Of a DNA stretch of 64,000 bases, positions 1-7,858 are shown piece by piece. The position numbers and the translations under genes were made by a program. Numbering within the stretch: the stretch's first letter is position 1; every line of letters begins with the position of its first letter. The notes under the pieces are model-generated. The model searched no databases and was not told where the DNA came from. It worked only from the letters and a program-made list of their open reading frames with translations. The stretch is from Crossiella sp. CA-258035. GTDB taxonomy: Bacteria; Actinomycetota; Actinomycetes; Mycobacteriales; Pseudonocardiaceae. The stretch is from assembly GCF_030064675.1 (NCBI RefSeq), contig NZ_CP116413.1, positions 4,496,001 to 4,560,000 of the forward strand, in the 5' to 3' direction.

Positions 1-694
1 TGCCGACCTTCCTCTTCAGCGCCTCGGGCGTGTCCTGGGCGACGACGCGGCCCTCGTCGAGGACCAGGACCTGGTCGCACAGTGCGTCCGCTTCCGCCAG
101 GTGGTTCGTCGTGAGGAACACGGTCACACCGTGGTCTTCGCGCAGCCGCTGGATGTGCCGCCAGAGCTGAGCGCGGCTCGGCGGGTCCAGGCCGGCGGTC
201 GGCTCGTCGAGGACGACGAGCCCGGGCCGGTGCACGAACCCCAGCGCGAGCTCGAAGCGTCGGCGCCGGCCGCCGGACAGGTGCGCGGACTGCCGATCCA
301 TGAGTTCCGTGAGGTCGAACATCGCCGCCACCGCGTCCGCACGGGCGGCCGCGTCGGTGCTGGAGAGCCGGTGGAGGCGCGCCTGGAGCACCAGCTCCTG
401 GCGTACGGTCGCGTTCGCGTCAGCGCCGCCCTGCTGGGCTACGAAGCCGATCCGGCGGCGTACGCCCGTGGGGTCGCGCCGCAGGTCGCAGCCCATCACC
501 GTGGCCGTGCCCGCGTCGGGCCGCAGCAGCGTGGCCAGCATGCGCAGGGTGGTGGTCTTGCCGGCTCCGTCGCGCCCGAGGAAGCCGAAGATCTCGCCGG
601 AGGCGACGGTGAAGCTGATGCTCCGGACCGCCTCAACCCGTTGGCCGTCGGCGATGAAGGTGCGTGTCAGCCCCTCGGCCTCGATGGCGCTCAT
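1..694 (-). CDS. ABC transporter ATP-binding protein (DrrA-type), truncated by window edge
   Basis: ATPase of an ABC exporter, likely for self-resistance or export of the product of the adjacent cluster. About 231 codons are in the window; the C-terminus lies beyond base 1. The translation begins MSAIEAEGLTRTF and shows a Walker A (GRDGAGKTT), a degenerate signature LSGGRRRR (usual LSGGQ), Walker B with D-loop LDEPTAGLDP and a switch His in TTNHLAEAD. Order and spacing fit the DrrA/daunorubicin-resistance group. The ATG lies 3 nt after the stop of the PadR gene, so the two are probably translationally coupled. The membrane partner should be encoded to the left. The substrate is unknown. Confidence 0.93.
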   Translation of the reverse strand, partial: MSAIEAEGLTRTFIADGQRVEAVRSISFTVASGEIFGFLGRDGAGKTTTLRMLATLLRPDAGTATVMGCDLRRDPTGVRRRIGFVAQQGGADANATVRQELVLQARLHRLSSTDAAARADAVAAMFDLTELMDRQSAHLSGGRRRRFELALGFVHRPGLVVLDEPTAGLDPPSRAQLWRHIQRLREDHGVTVFLTTNHLAEADALCDQVLVLDEGRVVAQDTPEALKRKVG

Positions 695-697
695 CTC

Positions 698-1243
698 TCA
701 GTCCCGTCTCGAAGTGACTGTCGACCGATGTTCGTCGAGCCAGCGGATCTCCGCCTCGAGCAATATCATCTGGCGCCGGAACAGCGCCGAGTCCAGGCCG
801 TGTATGCGCCCTTCGCTGACCAGTTGGGCCCGTTCGGCGTCGAGCTCGGCGACCGTGGTGGCGAGCAGTTCCCGCCGCCGGGCGAGGAGCTCGTCGAGCG
901 CGACTGGGTCCTGCGCCCTGCCGAACAGCAATGCCACTGCCAGCGAGTCGGGACCGAAGCGCAGCTCACAGATCGCCCTTTCCCGCAGCGCCGACAACTC
1001 CCGGCGCCCATCCCCAGTGATCTCGTAGACCGTGCGTACCGGTCTGCGCCCGACCTGCTGCACCGCGACCGCCCGAACCAGGCCCGTCTCACTGGCCTGC
1101 CGCAGCTCACGGTTGATGGCGCCGGTGCCGACGCCGCCCCATTCCGACACATCGGTGTACTTGGCGATTTTCTTGATCTCATGACCGTGGATCGGGCCCT
1201 GAGACGCGAGCAGCCCCAAGATCATGAGGCGGGTTAGATTCAC
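698..1243 (-). CDS. PadR-family transcriptional regulator
   Basis: A 181-aa protein with an N-terminal winged helix (LTRLMILGLLASQGPIHGHE) and a C-terminal helical region rich in Leu, Glu and Arg, as in PadR/Vinorine-type repressors that dimerise through a coiled coil. PadR proteins commonly control neighbouring drug exporters, and this gene sits directly ahead of an exporter ATPase. The start is GTG at 1243. A TTGCTT-N17-GATACT promoter ends 6 nt before it, so the mRNA may be leaderless. A near-palindrome covers the -10 and the start codon, suggesting autoregulation. The effector is unknown; a cluster intermediate would be typical. Confidence 0.88.
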   Translation of the reverse strand: MNLTRLMILGLLASQGPIHGHEIKKIAKYTDVSEWGGVGTGAINRELRQASETGLVRAVAVQQVGRRPVRTVYEITGDGRRELSALRERAICELRFGPDSLAVALLFGRAQDPVALDELLARRRELLATTVAELDAERAQLVSEGRIHGLDSALFRRQMILLEAEIRWLDEHRSTVTSRRD

Positions 1244-1258
1244 GAATCTAGTATCGTG
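1241..1258. promoter_or_regulatory. Palindromic operator over the padR start codon
   Basis: CACGAATCTAGTATCGTG matches its own reverse complement at 14 of 18 positions (arms CACGA/TCGTG, core CTAG). It overlaps the GTG start of the PadR gene and the minus-strand -10 hexamer GATACT. The -35 TTGCTT lies 17 nt further upstream, inside the end of the methyltransferase gene. This is a plausible autorepression site; binding is inferred. Confidence 0.5.
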
Positions 1259-1261
1259 TCA

Positions 1262-2311
1262 CTACTCTAGCGAAGCAAGTCGTTCGGCGCGAGTCGCTAT
1301 CAGCAGCCGCATGGATGACCCATCCTTGCTGTGGATCTCCGGCGCAGCGAAACCGCTGTCTGCGAGCATGGCGTGGTAGCTGTCGTAGGAGTGCACCTGG
1401 CCTTCGGTGGTGAGCGCGAGCATCACCGTGGAGAACAGGTGGGCGCGCGGGTCCGCGGCCGGGTCGGCCTCGTCCGCCACCGGCGCGACGATCACCAGGC
1501 GCCCGCCCGGCTTGAGCACCGAGTGCAGTCTGCGCAGCAGCTCGCGCACCCGCTCGGACGAGAAGTGGTGCATCACGCCGGCCGCGATCGCGACATCGTA
1601 GGGACCGGCCAGCGGATCGGTGAACATGTCGCCCGGCAGCAGCCTCACCCGGTCCTGCACCGCCAGTTCGCGCGCGTGTTTCTCCGCGTAGGCCACGATG
1701 TTGGGGAAGTCGACGAGCGACACCCGGGCCCGCGGATTGTTGGCGGCGACGGTCAGGCCGTACCAGCCGGGACCGCAGGCCACGTCGAGAACGTCCAGTT
1801 CGGAACGGGTCTGCGCCCACGTCGTGAGCCGCTCCCAGACGAGCTCGGCGAGCGCTGCCGTGTCGCTGCCCATGTAGGCGTTCGCGGCCCACTCCTCGAG
1901 GAACTCGTTTCCGGGCGTCTCGAGGTTGTAGCCCATGACCGTGCCGCCGTGCCGTACTGCCTCGGCGAGTCGCCCGAGCGCCTCCCACTCCGAGTACGGC
2001 GTGGCCAGCTTGACCGCGGTGCCGATGTACTGCCAGTTGTCGCGGCCCGCGATCAGCGGCCCCGCCAGCTCTGCGGGGATCGAGAAGCGGGCGCCGTCGG
2101 TGTCCAGGACGCCCACGGCCGCCAGCGCGTTCAGCAGCACCCGTGTCCCGCGCGGATCCGCCTCGATGCGCGCGGCCAGGGCGTCGGCGTCGAGCGCCTC
2201 GTCACCAAGCCGGTCGAAGACCTGGAGCTCGACCGCCGCGCGGATCACCGCCGCCGTGCGAATTCCCAACAGTGCGGACACCACGTCCTTGCCTGTCATA
2301 TGCGTTCCCAT
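1262..2311 (-). CDS. SAM-dependent O-methyltransferase (small-molecule, dimerising type)
   Basis: A 349-aa class I methyltransferase. The N-terminal third is a winged-helix dimerisation domain (LLGIRTAAVIRAAVELQVFD). The C-terminal Rossmann domain has the SAM motif VLDVACGPGWYGLT and a post-motif acidic residue (VSLVDFPN). This is the architecture of antibiotic O-methyltransferases such as TcmN-C-terminal/DmpM types, so it probably methylates a phenol or sugar hydroxyl of the cluster product. I chose ATG 2311 because GGAAAGG lies 6 nt before it; an in-frame upstream ATG at 2434 lacks such a site, and ATG 2299 is also possible. It is first in the minus-strand run with padR and the ABC gene. 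Confidence 0.85.
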   Translation of the reverse strand: MGTHMTGKDVVSALLGIRTAAVIRAAVELQVFDRLGDEALDADALAARIEADPRGTRVLLNALAAVGVLDTDGARFSIPAELAGPLIAGRDNWQYIGTAVKLATPYSEWEALGRLAEAVRHGGTVMGYNLETPGNEFLEEWAANAYMGSDTAALAELVWERLTTWAQTRSELDVLDVACGPGWYGLTVAANNPRARVSLVDFPNIVAYAEKHARELAVQDRVRLLPGDMFTDPLAGPYDVAIAAGVMHHFSSERVRELLRRLHSVLKPGGRLVIVAPVADEADPAADPRAHLFSTVMLALTTEGQVHSYDSYHAMLADSGFAAPEIHSKDGSSMRLLIATRAERLASLE

Positions 2312-2377
2312 TCGAGGCCTTTCCGGTGTGTCTAGTCGGCCAGTGATCGGGCTCCGGAATGAGCCGCCAAGGTTTTC

Positions 2378-2394
2378 AAGGTCAGCTTGACCTT
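2378..2394. promoter_or_regulatory. Inverted repeat in the divergent methyltransferase/SDR promoter region
   Basis: A perfect 7-bp dyad, AAGGTCA-GCT-TGACCTT, lies in the 188-bp gap between the minus-strand methyltransferase and the plus-strand tailoring operon. Its position between two divergent starts suits a regulator controlling both. The binding protein is unknown. Confidence 0.45.
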
Positions 2395-2499
2395 CGCTCG
2401 ACCGGCATTGAAGTCGCCCGATGACGCGGCTCAAGCAAACCTCGATCCGCGGTCGGCAGGCTCACCGCACGACAGGCGATCGAGCTGACGAGGTGGCGC

Positions 2500-3261
2500 A
2501 TGGCGGACGATCCGGATCTCGGCCTGAACGGCAGGGCCGCGCTGGTCATCGGCGGGTCACGCGGGATCGGCCGGGCGGTCGCGCGCCGGCTGTGCGCCGC
2601 CGGCGCGCACGTGACGGTCGCCTATGGCAGCTCTGGCGAGGATGCGCGCGAGACTGTCGCGGAGCTGAGCGGGCTTTCCGGCTCGATCATCGCGGTGCAG
2701 CAGGACGTGCGCCAGCCCGGGGCGGTACCCACGCTGGTGACTGGGGTGTGTGAGCGGCACGGCCGGCTGGATGTCGTCGTCCACTGCGCCACGGCGGTGC
2801 GCCGGCCGACGGCCGGCGGCCTGGATCCCGGGACCGTCCGCGAGACGCAGTCGATTGTCCTCGATCCGCTGCTGTACGGCGCGGAGGCGATCGTCAAGGC
2901 CATGGCGGGTGGCCCCGGCCGGGTGGTCGTGATGTCCAGCGCCGGAGCGGGCCGGGCCGTGCCCGGCTACGGCAGCCACGGCATCGTCAAGGCGGCGCTG
3001 GAGAGCGCTGTCCGCTATCTCGCCGCCGAGCTCGCTGGGCACGGGATCGCGGTCAACGCGGTGTCCACGGCCAAGGTGGACAAGGGGATCGACGGGCCGG
3101 GCCGCGAGGCGCTGGCCGTCGTGGCCCGCCGGACCCCCGGTGGGCGCGCGACCACACCTGAGGACGTCGCCGGGGTGGTCGCCCTGTTGTGCACGGACGA
3201 CGCGCGCTGGATTCACGGTCAGGTGATCACGGTGGACGGCGGGCTCAGCATCGTCGCCTGA
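2500..3261 (+). CDS. SDR oxidoreductase, FabL/enoyl-reductase-like
   Basis: A 253-aa short-chain dehydrogenase. The cofactor loop is GGSRGIG (residues about 18-24). The usual YxxxK is absent; the sequence reads YGSHGIVK, a Tyr-x6-Lys pair typical of enoyl-ACP reductases of the FabI/FabL group. The C-terminal IHGQVITVDGG also resembles FabL. It could reduce an enone or keto group of the polyketide or act as an enoyl reductase. It opens the plus-strand tailoring operon, followed after 37 nt by the FAD monooxygenase. SDR family is certain; substrate is not. Confidence 0.85.
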   Translation: MADDPDLGLNGRAALVIGGSRGIGRAVARRLCAAGAHVTVAYGSSGEDARETVAELSGLSGSIIAVQQDVRQPGAVPTLVTGVCERHGRLDVVVHCATAVRRPTAGGLDPGTVRETQSIVLDPLLYGAEAIVKAMAGGPGRVVVMSSAGAGRAVPGYGSHGIVKAALESAVRYLAAELAGHGIAVNAVSTAKVDKGIDGPGREALAVVARRTPGGRATTPEDVAGVVALLCTDDARWIHGQVITVDGGLSIVA

Positions 3262-3298
3262 CCGGGAGAACACCCTGCGGAGCATTGCGGAGGCAGAC

Positions 3299-4531
3299 GT
3301 GCACGACATCCGGACCGACTTCTGTGTGGTGGGCGGCGGGCCCGCTGGCCTGACGCTGGCGCTGTTGTTGCTGAGATCCGGCGCTGACGTCGCCGTGGTG
3401 GAGCGCTCGGAGTCACTCGACCGCGAGTACCGCGGCGAGATCCTCCAGCCGGGCGGCCTCGCGGTCCTGGACCAGCTCGGCGTCCTCGACGCGGCCCGGG
3501 CGCGCGGCGCGCACGAGCTGAGTCGTTTCCAGCTGGTGGAGGGTGGCCGAGCGATCCTCGACGTGCGCTACGAGCGGCTGTCCTCGCCGCACAACTACCT
3601 GCTGAGCATTCCGCAGCGCCATCTGCTCGACGAACTGCTGGAGCAGTGCCGGCGGCACGCGGGGTTCGAGTACATCGCTGGCAGCCGCGTGGCCGAGCTG
3701 CTGACCGGAGCAGGCGCGGTCCGCGGCGTCCGGGCTCAAGGGCGGGCCGGTGAGCACGTGGTGCGGGCGCACTGCGTGATCGGGGCGGACGGCCGCTTCT
3801 CGAAGGTCCGCAGGCTCGCGGGTATCCCGCAGCGGCGAATGGACGTCTTCGACATGGACGTGCTGTGGTTCAAGGTTCCGCGCGACGGGCGCCCGCTGCC
3901 GTACGTGCAGATCTTCCGCGGCGGCGGAAACCCCGTGCTGGCCTACCACTCCTACCCGGATCAGCTGCAACTCGGCTGGACCCTGCCGCACGGCGGCTAC
4001 GCCCAGGTGGCCGAGCGCGGCCTCGACCACGTCAAGGAGCAGCTCTGCGCGGTGGTCCCGCAGTTCGCCGACACCATCCGGGAGCATGTCACCGCGCTGA
4101 ACCAGCTCGTCCTGCTGGACGTCTTCGCGGCCTCCGCGCAGACGTGGGTGCGCGACGGGCTGGTCCTCATCGGCGACAGCGCGCACACGCACAGCCCGCT
4201 GGGCGCGCAGGGGATCAACCTGGCCATCCAGGACGCGGCCGTGCTGCACCCCGTGCTCATGGAGTCGCTGCGCCGCGGCGATGCGGGCGCCGGCGTGCTG
4301 GGCCGGTACGAACAGGACCGGCGCCCGGACATCGACATGGTGATGAAGATCCAGCTCGTGCAGAGCAAGGGGATGCTCTCGCAGAGCAGAGTCGCCGCGG
4401 TGATCCGGCCGAAAGCGATGTGGCTCATGCAGAAGACGCCGCTGTTCGACAAGATGACCGCGCGCATCGCCTATGGCCGAACGCCGGTGCGGATCGCGTC
4501 CGAGCTGTTCACCAGCGACGAGAGGGCGTGA
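3299..4531 (+). CDS. FAD-dependent monooxygenase (PHBH/UbiH fold)
   Basis: A 410-aa flavoprotein hydroxylase. The N-terminal dinucleotide motif is VVGGGPAGLTLA (residues 10-21), followed by the DG motif (GADGRFSKVR) and the GD motif GDSAHTHSPLGAQGIN that binds the FAD ribityl chain. Length and motifs are those of class A aromatic hydroxylases, which hydroxylate or rearrange aromatic polyketides using NAD(P)H and O2. The GTG start has GGAGG 6 nt upstream. It overlaps the cyclase gene by 4 nt, so the two are probably co-translated. Confidence 0.92.
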   Translation: MHDIRTDFCVVGGGPAGLTLALLLLRSGADVAVVERSESLDREYRGEILQPGGLAVLDQLGVLDAARARGAHELSRFQLVEGGRAILDVRYERLSSPHNYLLSIPQRHLLDELLEQCRRHAGFEYIAGSRVAELLTGAGAVRGVRAQGRAGEHVVRAHCVIGADGRFSKVRRLAGIPQRRMDVFDMDVLWFKVPRDGRPLPYVQIFRGGGNPVLAYHSYPDQLQLGWTLPHGGYAQVAERGLDHVKEQLCAVVPQFADTIREHVTALNQLVLLDVFAASAQTWVRDGLVLIGDSAHTHSPLGAQGINLAIQDAAVLHPVLMESLRRGDAGAGVLGRYEQDRRPDIDMVMKIQLVQSKGMLSQSRVAAVIRPKAMWLMQKTPLFDKMTARIAYGRTPVRIASELFTSDERA

Positions 4532-5334
4532 GGTCCGCCGTGCGCGTCATCGATCTGTCCACGCCGGTGGACGCGTCCCGGTGGGAGGTCGAGGAGATCA
4601 CCCACAAGATCATCAGTCCGGCTGAGGGCGCCCGGCACATGAGCGAGGAGATGCGCGCGCACTTCGGCATCGACTTCGATCCGTCGGTACTGCCCGGCGG
4701 CGAGCTGCTGTCCATCGACGTGCTGACCTTGACCAGCCACACCGGCACCCACGTCGACGCGCCGTCGCACTACGGGTCCACCGGCACGTACGGACGGCCC
4801 CGGCACATCGACGAGATGCCGCTGGACTGGTTCTACCGGCCGGGCGTCGTGCTGGACCTGACCGGGGTGGAGGGAACCACGGCTGACGCCGCCTACCTGC
4901 AAGAGGAGCTGGACCGGGTGGGCTTCCGGCCGCAGCCGCTCGACATCGTGCTGCTGCGCACCGGCGCCTCGGCCTGGGCCGGCACGCCACGGTACTTCCG
5001 CGAGTTCACCGGGCTCGACGCCTCCGCCACCCAGTTCCTGCTGGACCTGGGCATCCGGGTGATCGGCACGGACGCGTTCAGCCTGGATGCACCGTTCATC
5101 GACATCATCACGCGCTTCCAGCAGACCGGCGACCGGAGCGTGCTCTGGCCAGCGCACTTCGCGGGCAGGGAACGCGAGTACTGCCAAATCGAGCGACTGT
5201 CCAACCTGGACGCGCTGCCCGCGTCGTCCGGCTTCACCGTGGCCTGCTTCCCGGTGAAGATCACCGGCGCCGGCGCCGGGTGGTGCCGCGCGGTCGCGCT
5301 CCTGGACGAGGACCACACGGAAGGATCACCATGA
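4528..5334 (+). CDS. Cyclase-family protein (PF04199, DpsY/kynurenine-formamidase-like)
   Basis: A 268-aa member of the metal-dependent cyclase/formamidase-like family. The hallmark is SHTGTHVDAPSHY (residues about 70-82), which supplies the metal-binding His/Asp of the HxGTHxDxPxH motif; further conserved elements are VIGTDAFSLD and the Glu/Tyr-rich EREYCQIERL. In type II polyketide clusters this family includes DpsY/SnoaM/MtmX-like ring cyclases. GTG 4528 overlaps the preceding stop (GTGA); GTG 4540 (reading VRVIDLS) is an alternative start. The ATGA overlap with the next gene supports one operon. Cyclase activity is inferred. Confidence 0.85.
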   Translation: MRSAVRVIDLSTPVDASRWEVEEITHKIISPAEGARHMSEEMRAHFGIDFDPSVLPGGELLSIDVLTLTSHTGTHVDAPSHYGSTGTYGRPRHIDEMPLDWFYRPGVVLDLTGVEGTTADAAYLQEELDRVGFRPQPLDIVLLRTGASAWAGTPRYFREFTGLDASATQFLLDLGIRVIGTDAFSLDAPFIDIITRFQQTGDRSVLWPAHFAGREREYCQIERLSNLDALPASSGFTVACFPVKITGAGAGWCRAVALLDEDHTEGSP

Positions 5335-5777
5335 CCGTCGCCGCGCTGCCCGGATTCGACCGGATCTACGCCGAGGTACAGCAGTTCTACGCCCACCACA
5401 TGCAGCTGCTCGACTCCGGCGCCGCCGAGGAGTGGGCGCGGACGTTCACCGAGGACTGCGTGGTCTCGCTGCCCACGCTGCCGGAGCCGGTCCGCGGCCG
5501 GTCCCGCCTGGCGGAGGCCGTCGCCCGCGCGGCCGCCGACCGCGTCTCCCGCGGCGAGGTGCAGCGCCACTGGCACGGCATGGTCGCCATGCACCCGGAC
5601 GGCGACGGCACGGTCCGGGTGCGCTGCTACGCGCTGGTGTTCCTCACCCCGCTCGGCGGTGAGCCCCGCCTGCACCGCACCTGCGTGTGCGAGGACGTGC
5701 TGGTAACCGGCCCGAACGGCTGGCAGGTCCGGGAACGGCGGGTGACCCGGGACGACCTGCCCGGGGAAACGCGATGA
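5331..5777 (+). CDS. SnoaL-like / NTF2-fold polyketide tailoring protein
   Basis: A 148-aa single-domain protein of the NTF2-like SnoaL group: an N-terminal helix pair (FYAHHMQLLDSGAAEEWA), then TFTEDCVVSLP and a C-terminal beta sheet ending VRERRVTRDDL. Members cyclise, hydroxylate or isomerise aromatic polyketides (SnoaL, AclR, SnoaL2). GGAAGGA precedes ATG 5331. It overlaps the cyclase gene upstream and the glycosyltransferase downstream by 4 nt each, so it belongs to the central tailoring operon. The reaction cannot be told from sequence. Confidence 0.82.
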   Translation: MTVAALPGFDRIYAEVQQFYAHHMQLLDSGAAEEWARTFTEDCVVSLPTLPEPVRGRSRLAEAVARAAADRVSRGEVQRHWHGMVAMHPDGDGTVRVRCYALVFLTPLGGEPRLHRTCVCEDVLVTGPNGWQVRERRVTRDDLPGETR

Positions 5778-6964
5778 AGGTGCTGTTCACCCTCTCCGGC
5801 TGGCCGACGCACTTCTTCATGATGACGCCGCTGGCCTGGGCGCTGCGGGTGGCGGGCCACGAGGTCCGGATCGCCGCGCCGCCGGGGTGCGTCGGCGCGG
5901 TTGTGGGCGCGGGCCTGCCCGCGGTCGTGGTCGGCGACGACATCGACTTCGTCGCGCTGCAACAGCAGACGCTGGAGCACGAGGCGCCCGGTCACGACCG
6001 GCCCGGCAATCCCGAAGAGCTCGACGAGTTCATGCACCGTGACGGCGCCGCCGAGGTGCTCGGCACCTGGCTCGACGCCACCTTCGCCCGCACCGACGAG
6101 CTGGTGCGCTTCTCCCGCGCGTGGCGGCCCGACCTGGTCGTGACCGACAGCGGCATGTGCGAGGGCGGCATCGTCGCCGCGCACGTCATCGGCGTTCCGG
6201 CCGTGCGCCACCTGGTGACCACCGACATCATGGGCAGCGTCCACGGCGACGAGCTGCTGGAGCAGATGCCCGACTACCGCCGCCGCTTCGAGGCGTACGG
6301 ACTGACCCCGCGCAGTGACCCCGCGCAGCTCACCGTCGACCCGTGCCCGCCCAGCATGCAGCCGCCGCCAAGCCCCAGTCGCCGGCAGATGCGCCACGTG
6401 CCGTACAACGGTCCCGGTGCGCTGCCCGCCTGGGCGCTCGAGGCGCCGGTCCGGCCCCGGGTCGCGGTCAGCTGGGGGACGATGACGGCGCGGACGACCG
6501 GACCATCCCGGTTCGCCGTCCCGCGGGTGCTGGAGGCGCTGAGCGTCCTCGACGTCGAGGTGGTGCTCACCATCGCGCGCGGCCAGCGGGACCTGCTGGG
6601 CGCTCTGCCCGCCAACGTGCGGCTGCTGGAGCACTTCCCACTGCACCAGCTGATGCCGACCACCTCCGTGATGGTCCACCAGGGCGGTGCCTCCAGCGTG
6701 CTGACCGCCGCCGCGCACGGCGTGCCCCAGCTGCACATCCCTTTCCTGTCCCAGCAGATCGACGACAGCGCGGCGCACGTCTCCACCGGCGCCGGGCGGT
6801 CGCTGCACGTCGACGAGGCCGACGTGGAGTCCATCCGGCGTGAGGTCGTCGCGCTGCTGGACGAGCCCGCCCACCGTGCCGCCGCGGCGCGCCTGCGCCG
6901 CGAGATCGATGCTCAGCCCACACCGGTGGAGATCGCCGGCCTACTCACGCAACTCGCGTCGTGA
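5774..6964 (+). CDS. Antibiotic glycosyltransferase, GT1 (EryCIII/DnrS type)
   Basis: A 396-aa GT-B glycosyltransferase. The N-terminal acceptor domain opens MKVLFTLSGWPTHFFMMTPL, typical of actinomycete macrolide and polyketide glycosyltransferases. The C-terminal donor domain carries VMVHQGGASSVLTAAAHGVP, the nucleotide-sugar binding HGG region (one His is Gln here). It should transfer a TDP-deoxysugar to the aglycone or to a first sugar. ATG 5774 overlaps the SnoaL-like stop. Deoxysugar genes follow directly, consistent with use of their product. Confidence 0.92.
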   Translation: MKVLFTLSGWPTHFFMMTPLAWALRVAGHEVRIAAPPGCVGAVVGAGLPAVVVGDDIDFVALQQQTLEHEAPGHDRPGNPEELDEFMHRDGAAEVLGTWLDATFARTDELVRFSRAWRPDLVVTDSGMCEGGIVAAHVIGVPAVRHLVTTDIMGSVHGDELLEQMPDYRRRFEAYGLTPRSDPAQLTVDPCPPSMQPPPSPSRRQMRHVPYNGPGALPAWALEAPVRPRVAVSWGTMTARTTGPSRFAVPRVLEALSVLDVEVVLTIARGQRDLLGALPANVRLLEHFPLHQLMPTTSVMVHQGGASSVLTAAAHGVPQLHIPFLSQQIDDSAAHVSTGAGRSLHVDEADVESIRREVVALLDEPAHRAAAARLRREIDAQPTPVEIAGLLTQLAS

Positions 6965-7009
6965 CGCCCAGCCCCGCTCGGGGCCGCCCCGGCGCGGGAA
7001 AGGATCCGG

Positions 7010-7774
7010 ATGGAGATCATCGGCCGTGGCTACCTCGCCGGCGTGCTCACGCCCATCGCGGACGCCCATCCCGGGGTCGTCGCCGCGGCCTTCGGGGTGT
7101 CGGTGGCGACCGGGGCGTCGGAGTCGGACTTCGCCAGGGATGCCGAGCGCCTCTACGACGTGGGGCGGCGGTGCGCGGAGCAGGGCAAGAAGCTGCTCTT
7201 CTTCTCCACCGCCTCACCCGCCATGTACGCGCTGCCGGGGGAGCCGGGCCGGGAGAGCGGCCCCGTCTGCCCGTCCACCGCGTACGGCCGGCACAAGCTG
7301 GCCATGGAGGCCGTGCTGGCCGCCTCGTCCATCGACTACCTCGCGCTGCGGGTGTCGCACGTGGTCGGTCCCAGGCAACCGGCGCACCAGCTACTGCCCT
7401 CGCTGGTGCGCCAGGTCAGCTCCGGCACGGTGAAGCTGCACCGAGGCGCGCGGCGTGACCTGATCGACGCCGCCGACGTGGTCCACGTCGTGGATCGGCT
7501 GCTCAACCTGGGCGTCAGCCGCGCCGTCGTCAACGTCGCCACCGGCAGGTCGGTGCCGATCGAGGAGGTCGTCGATCACGTCGAGGAACGCCTGGGGATT
7601 GCGGCGACCCGGCAGTACGTCACCACTGTCACGAGCCAGTCCGTCTCCACGGCCGAGCTGCACCGCCTGGTGCCGGAGATCGCGCTGACCACGGTGGACT
7701 ACTTCTACTACCGGCGCGTCCTGGACAGATACCTGCCGGAGTACGTCGCCACGCCGCTGCGGATCCCGGTATGA
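7010..7774 (+). CDS. NDP-hexose 4-ketoreductase (NAD-dependent epimerase/dehydratase family)
   Basis: A 254-aa extended-SDR protein, short for the family (usually 280-330). The cofactor glycines are condensed to MEIIGRGYLAGVL, and the catalytic pair is YGRHK (residues about 90-94). Such short forms act as TDP-4-keto-6-deoxyhexose 4-ketoreductases (EryBIV/DnmV-like), normally the last step of a deoxysugar route. GGAAAGGA lies 7 nt before the ATG. It sits between the glycosyltransferase and the aldo-keto reductase. Family is clear; the stereochemical outcome cannot be predicted. Confidence 0.78.
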   Translation: MEIIGRGYLAGVLTPIADAHPGVVAAAFGVSVATGASESDFARDAERLYDVGRRCAEQGKKLLFFSTASPAMYALPGEPGRESGPVCPSTAYGRHKLAMEAVLAASSIDYLALRVSHVVGPRQPAHQLLPSLVRQVSSGTVKLHRGARRDLIDAADVVHVVDRLLNLGVSRAVVNVATGRSVPIEEVVDHVEERLGIAATRQYVTTVTSQSVSTAELHRLVPEIALTTVDYFYYRRVLDRYLPEYVATPLRIPV

Positions 7775-7858
7775 GGCCGGTGCACCGGCTCTTGAGCCAG
7801 ACTCGAGCCGACCCCACCAGACTGGCGTGCGCAGGCCGACAGCGAGGGGGCGATTCTC

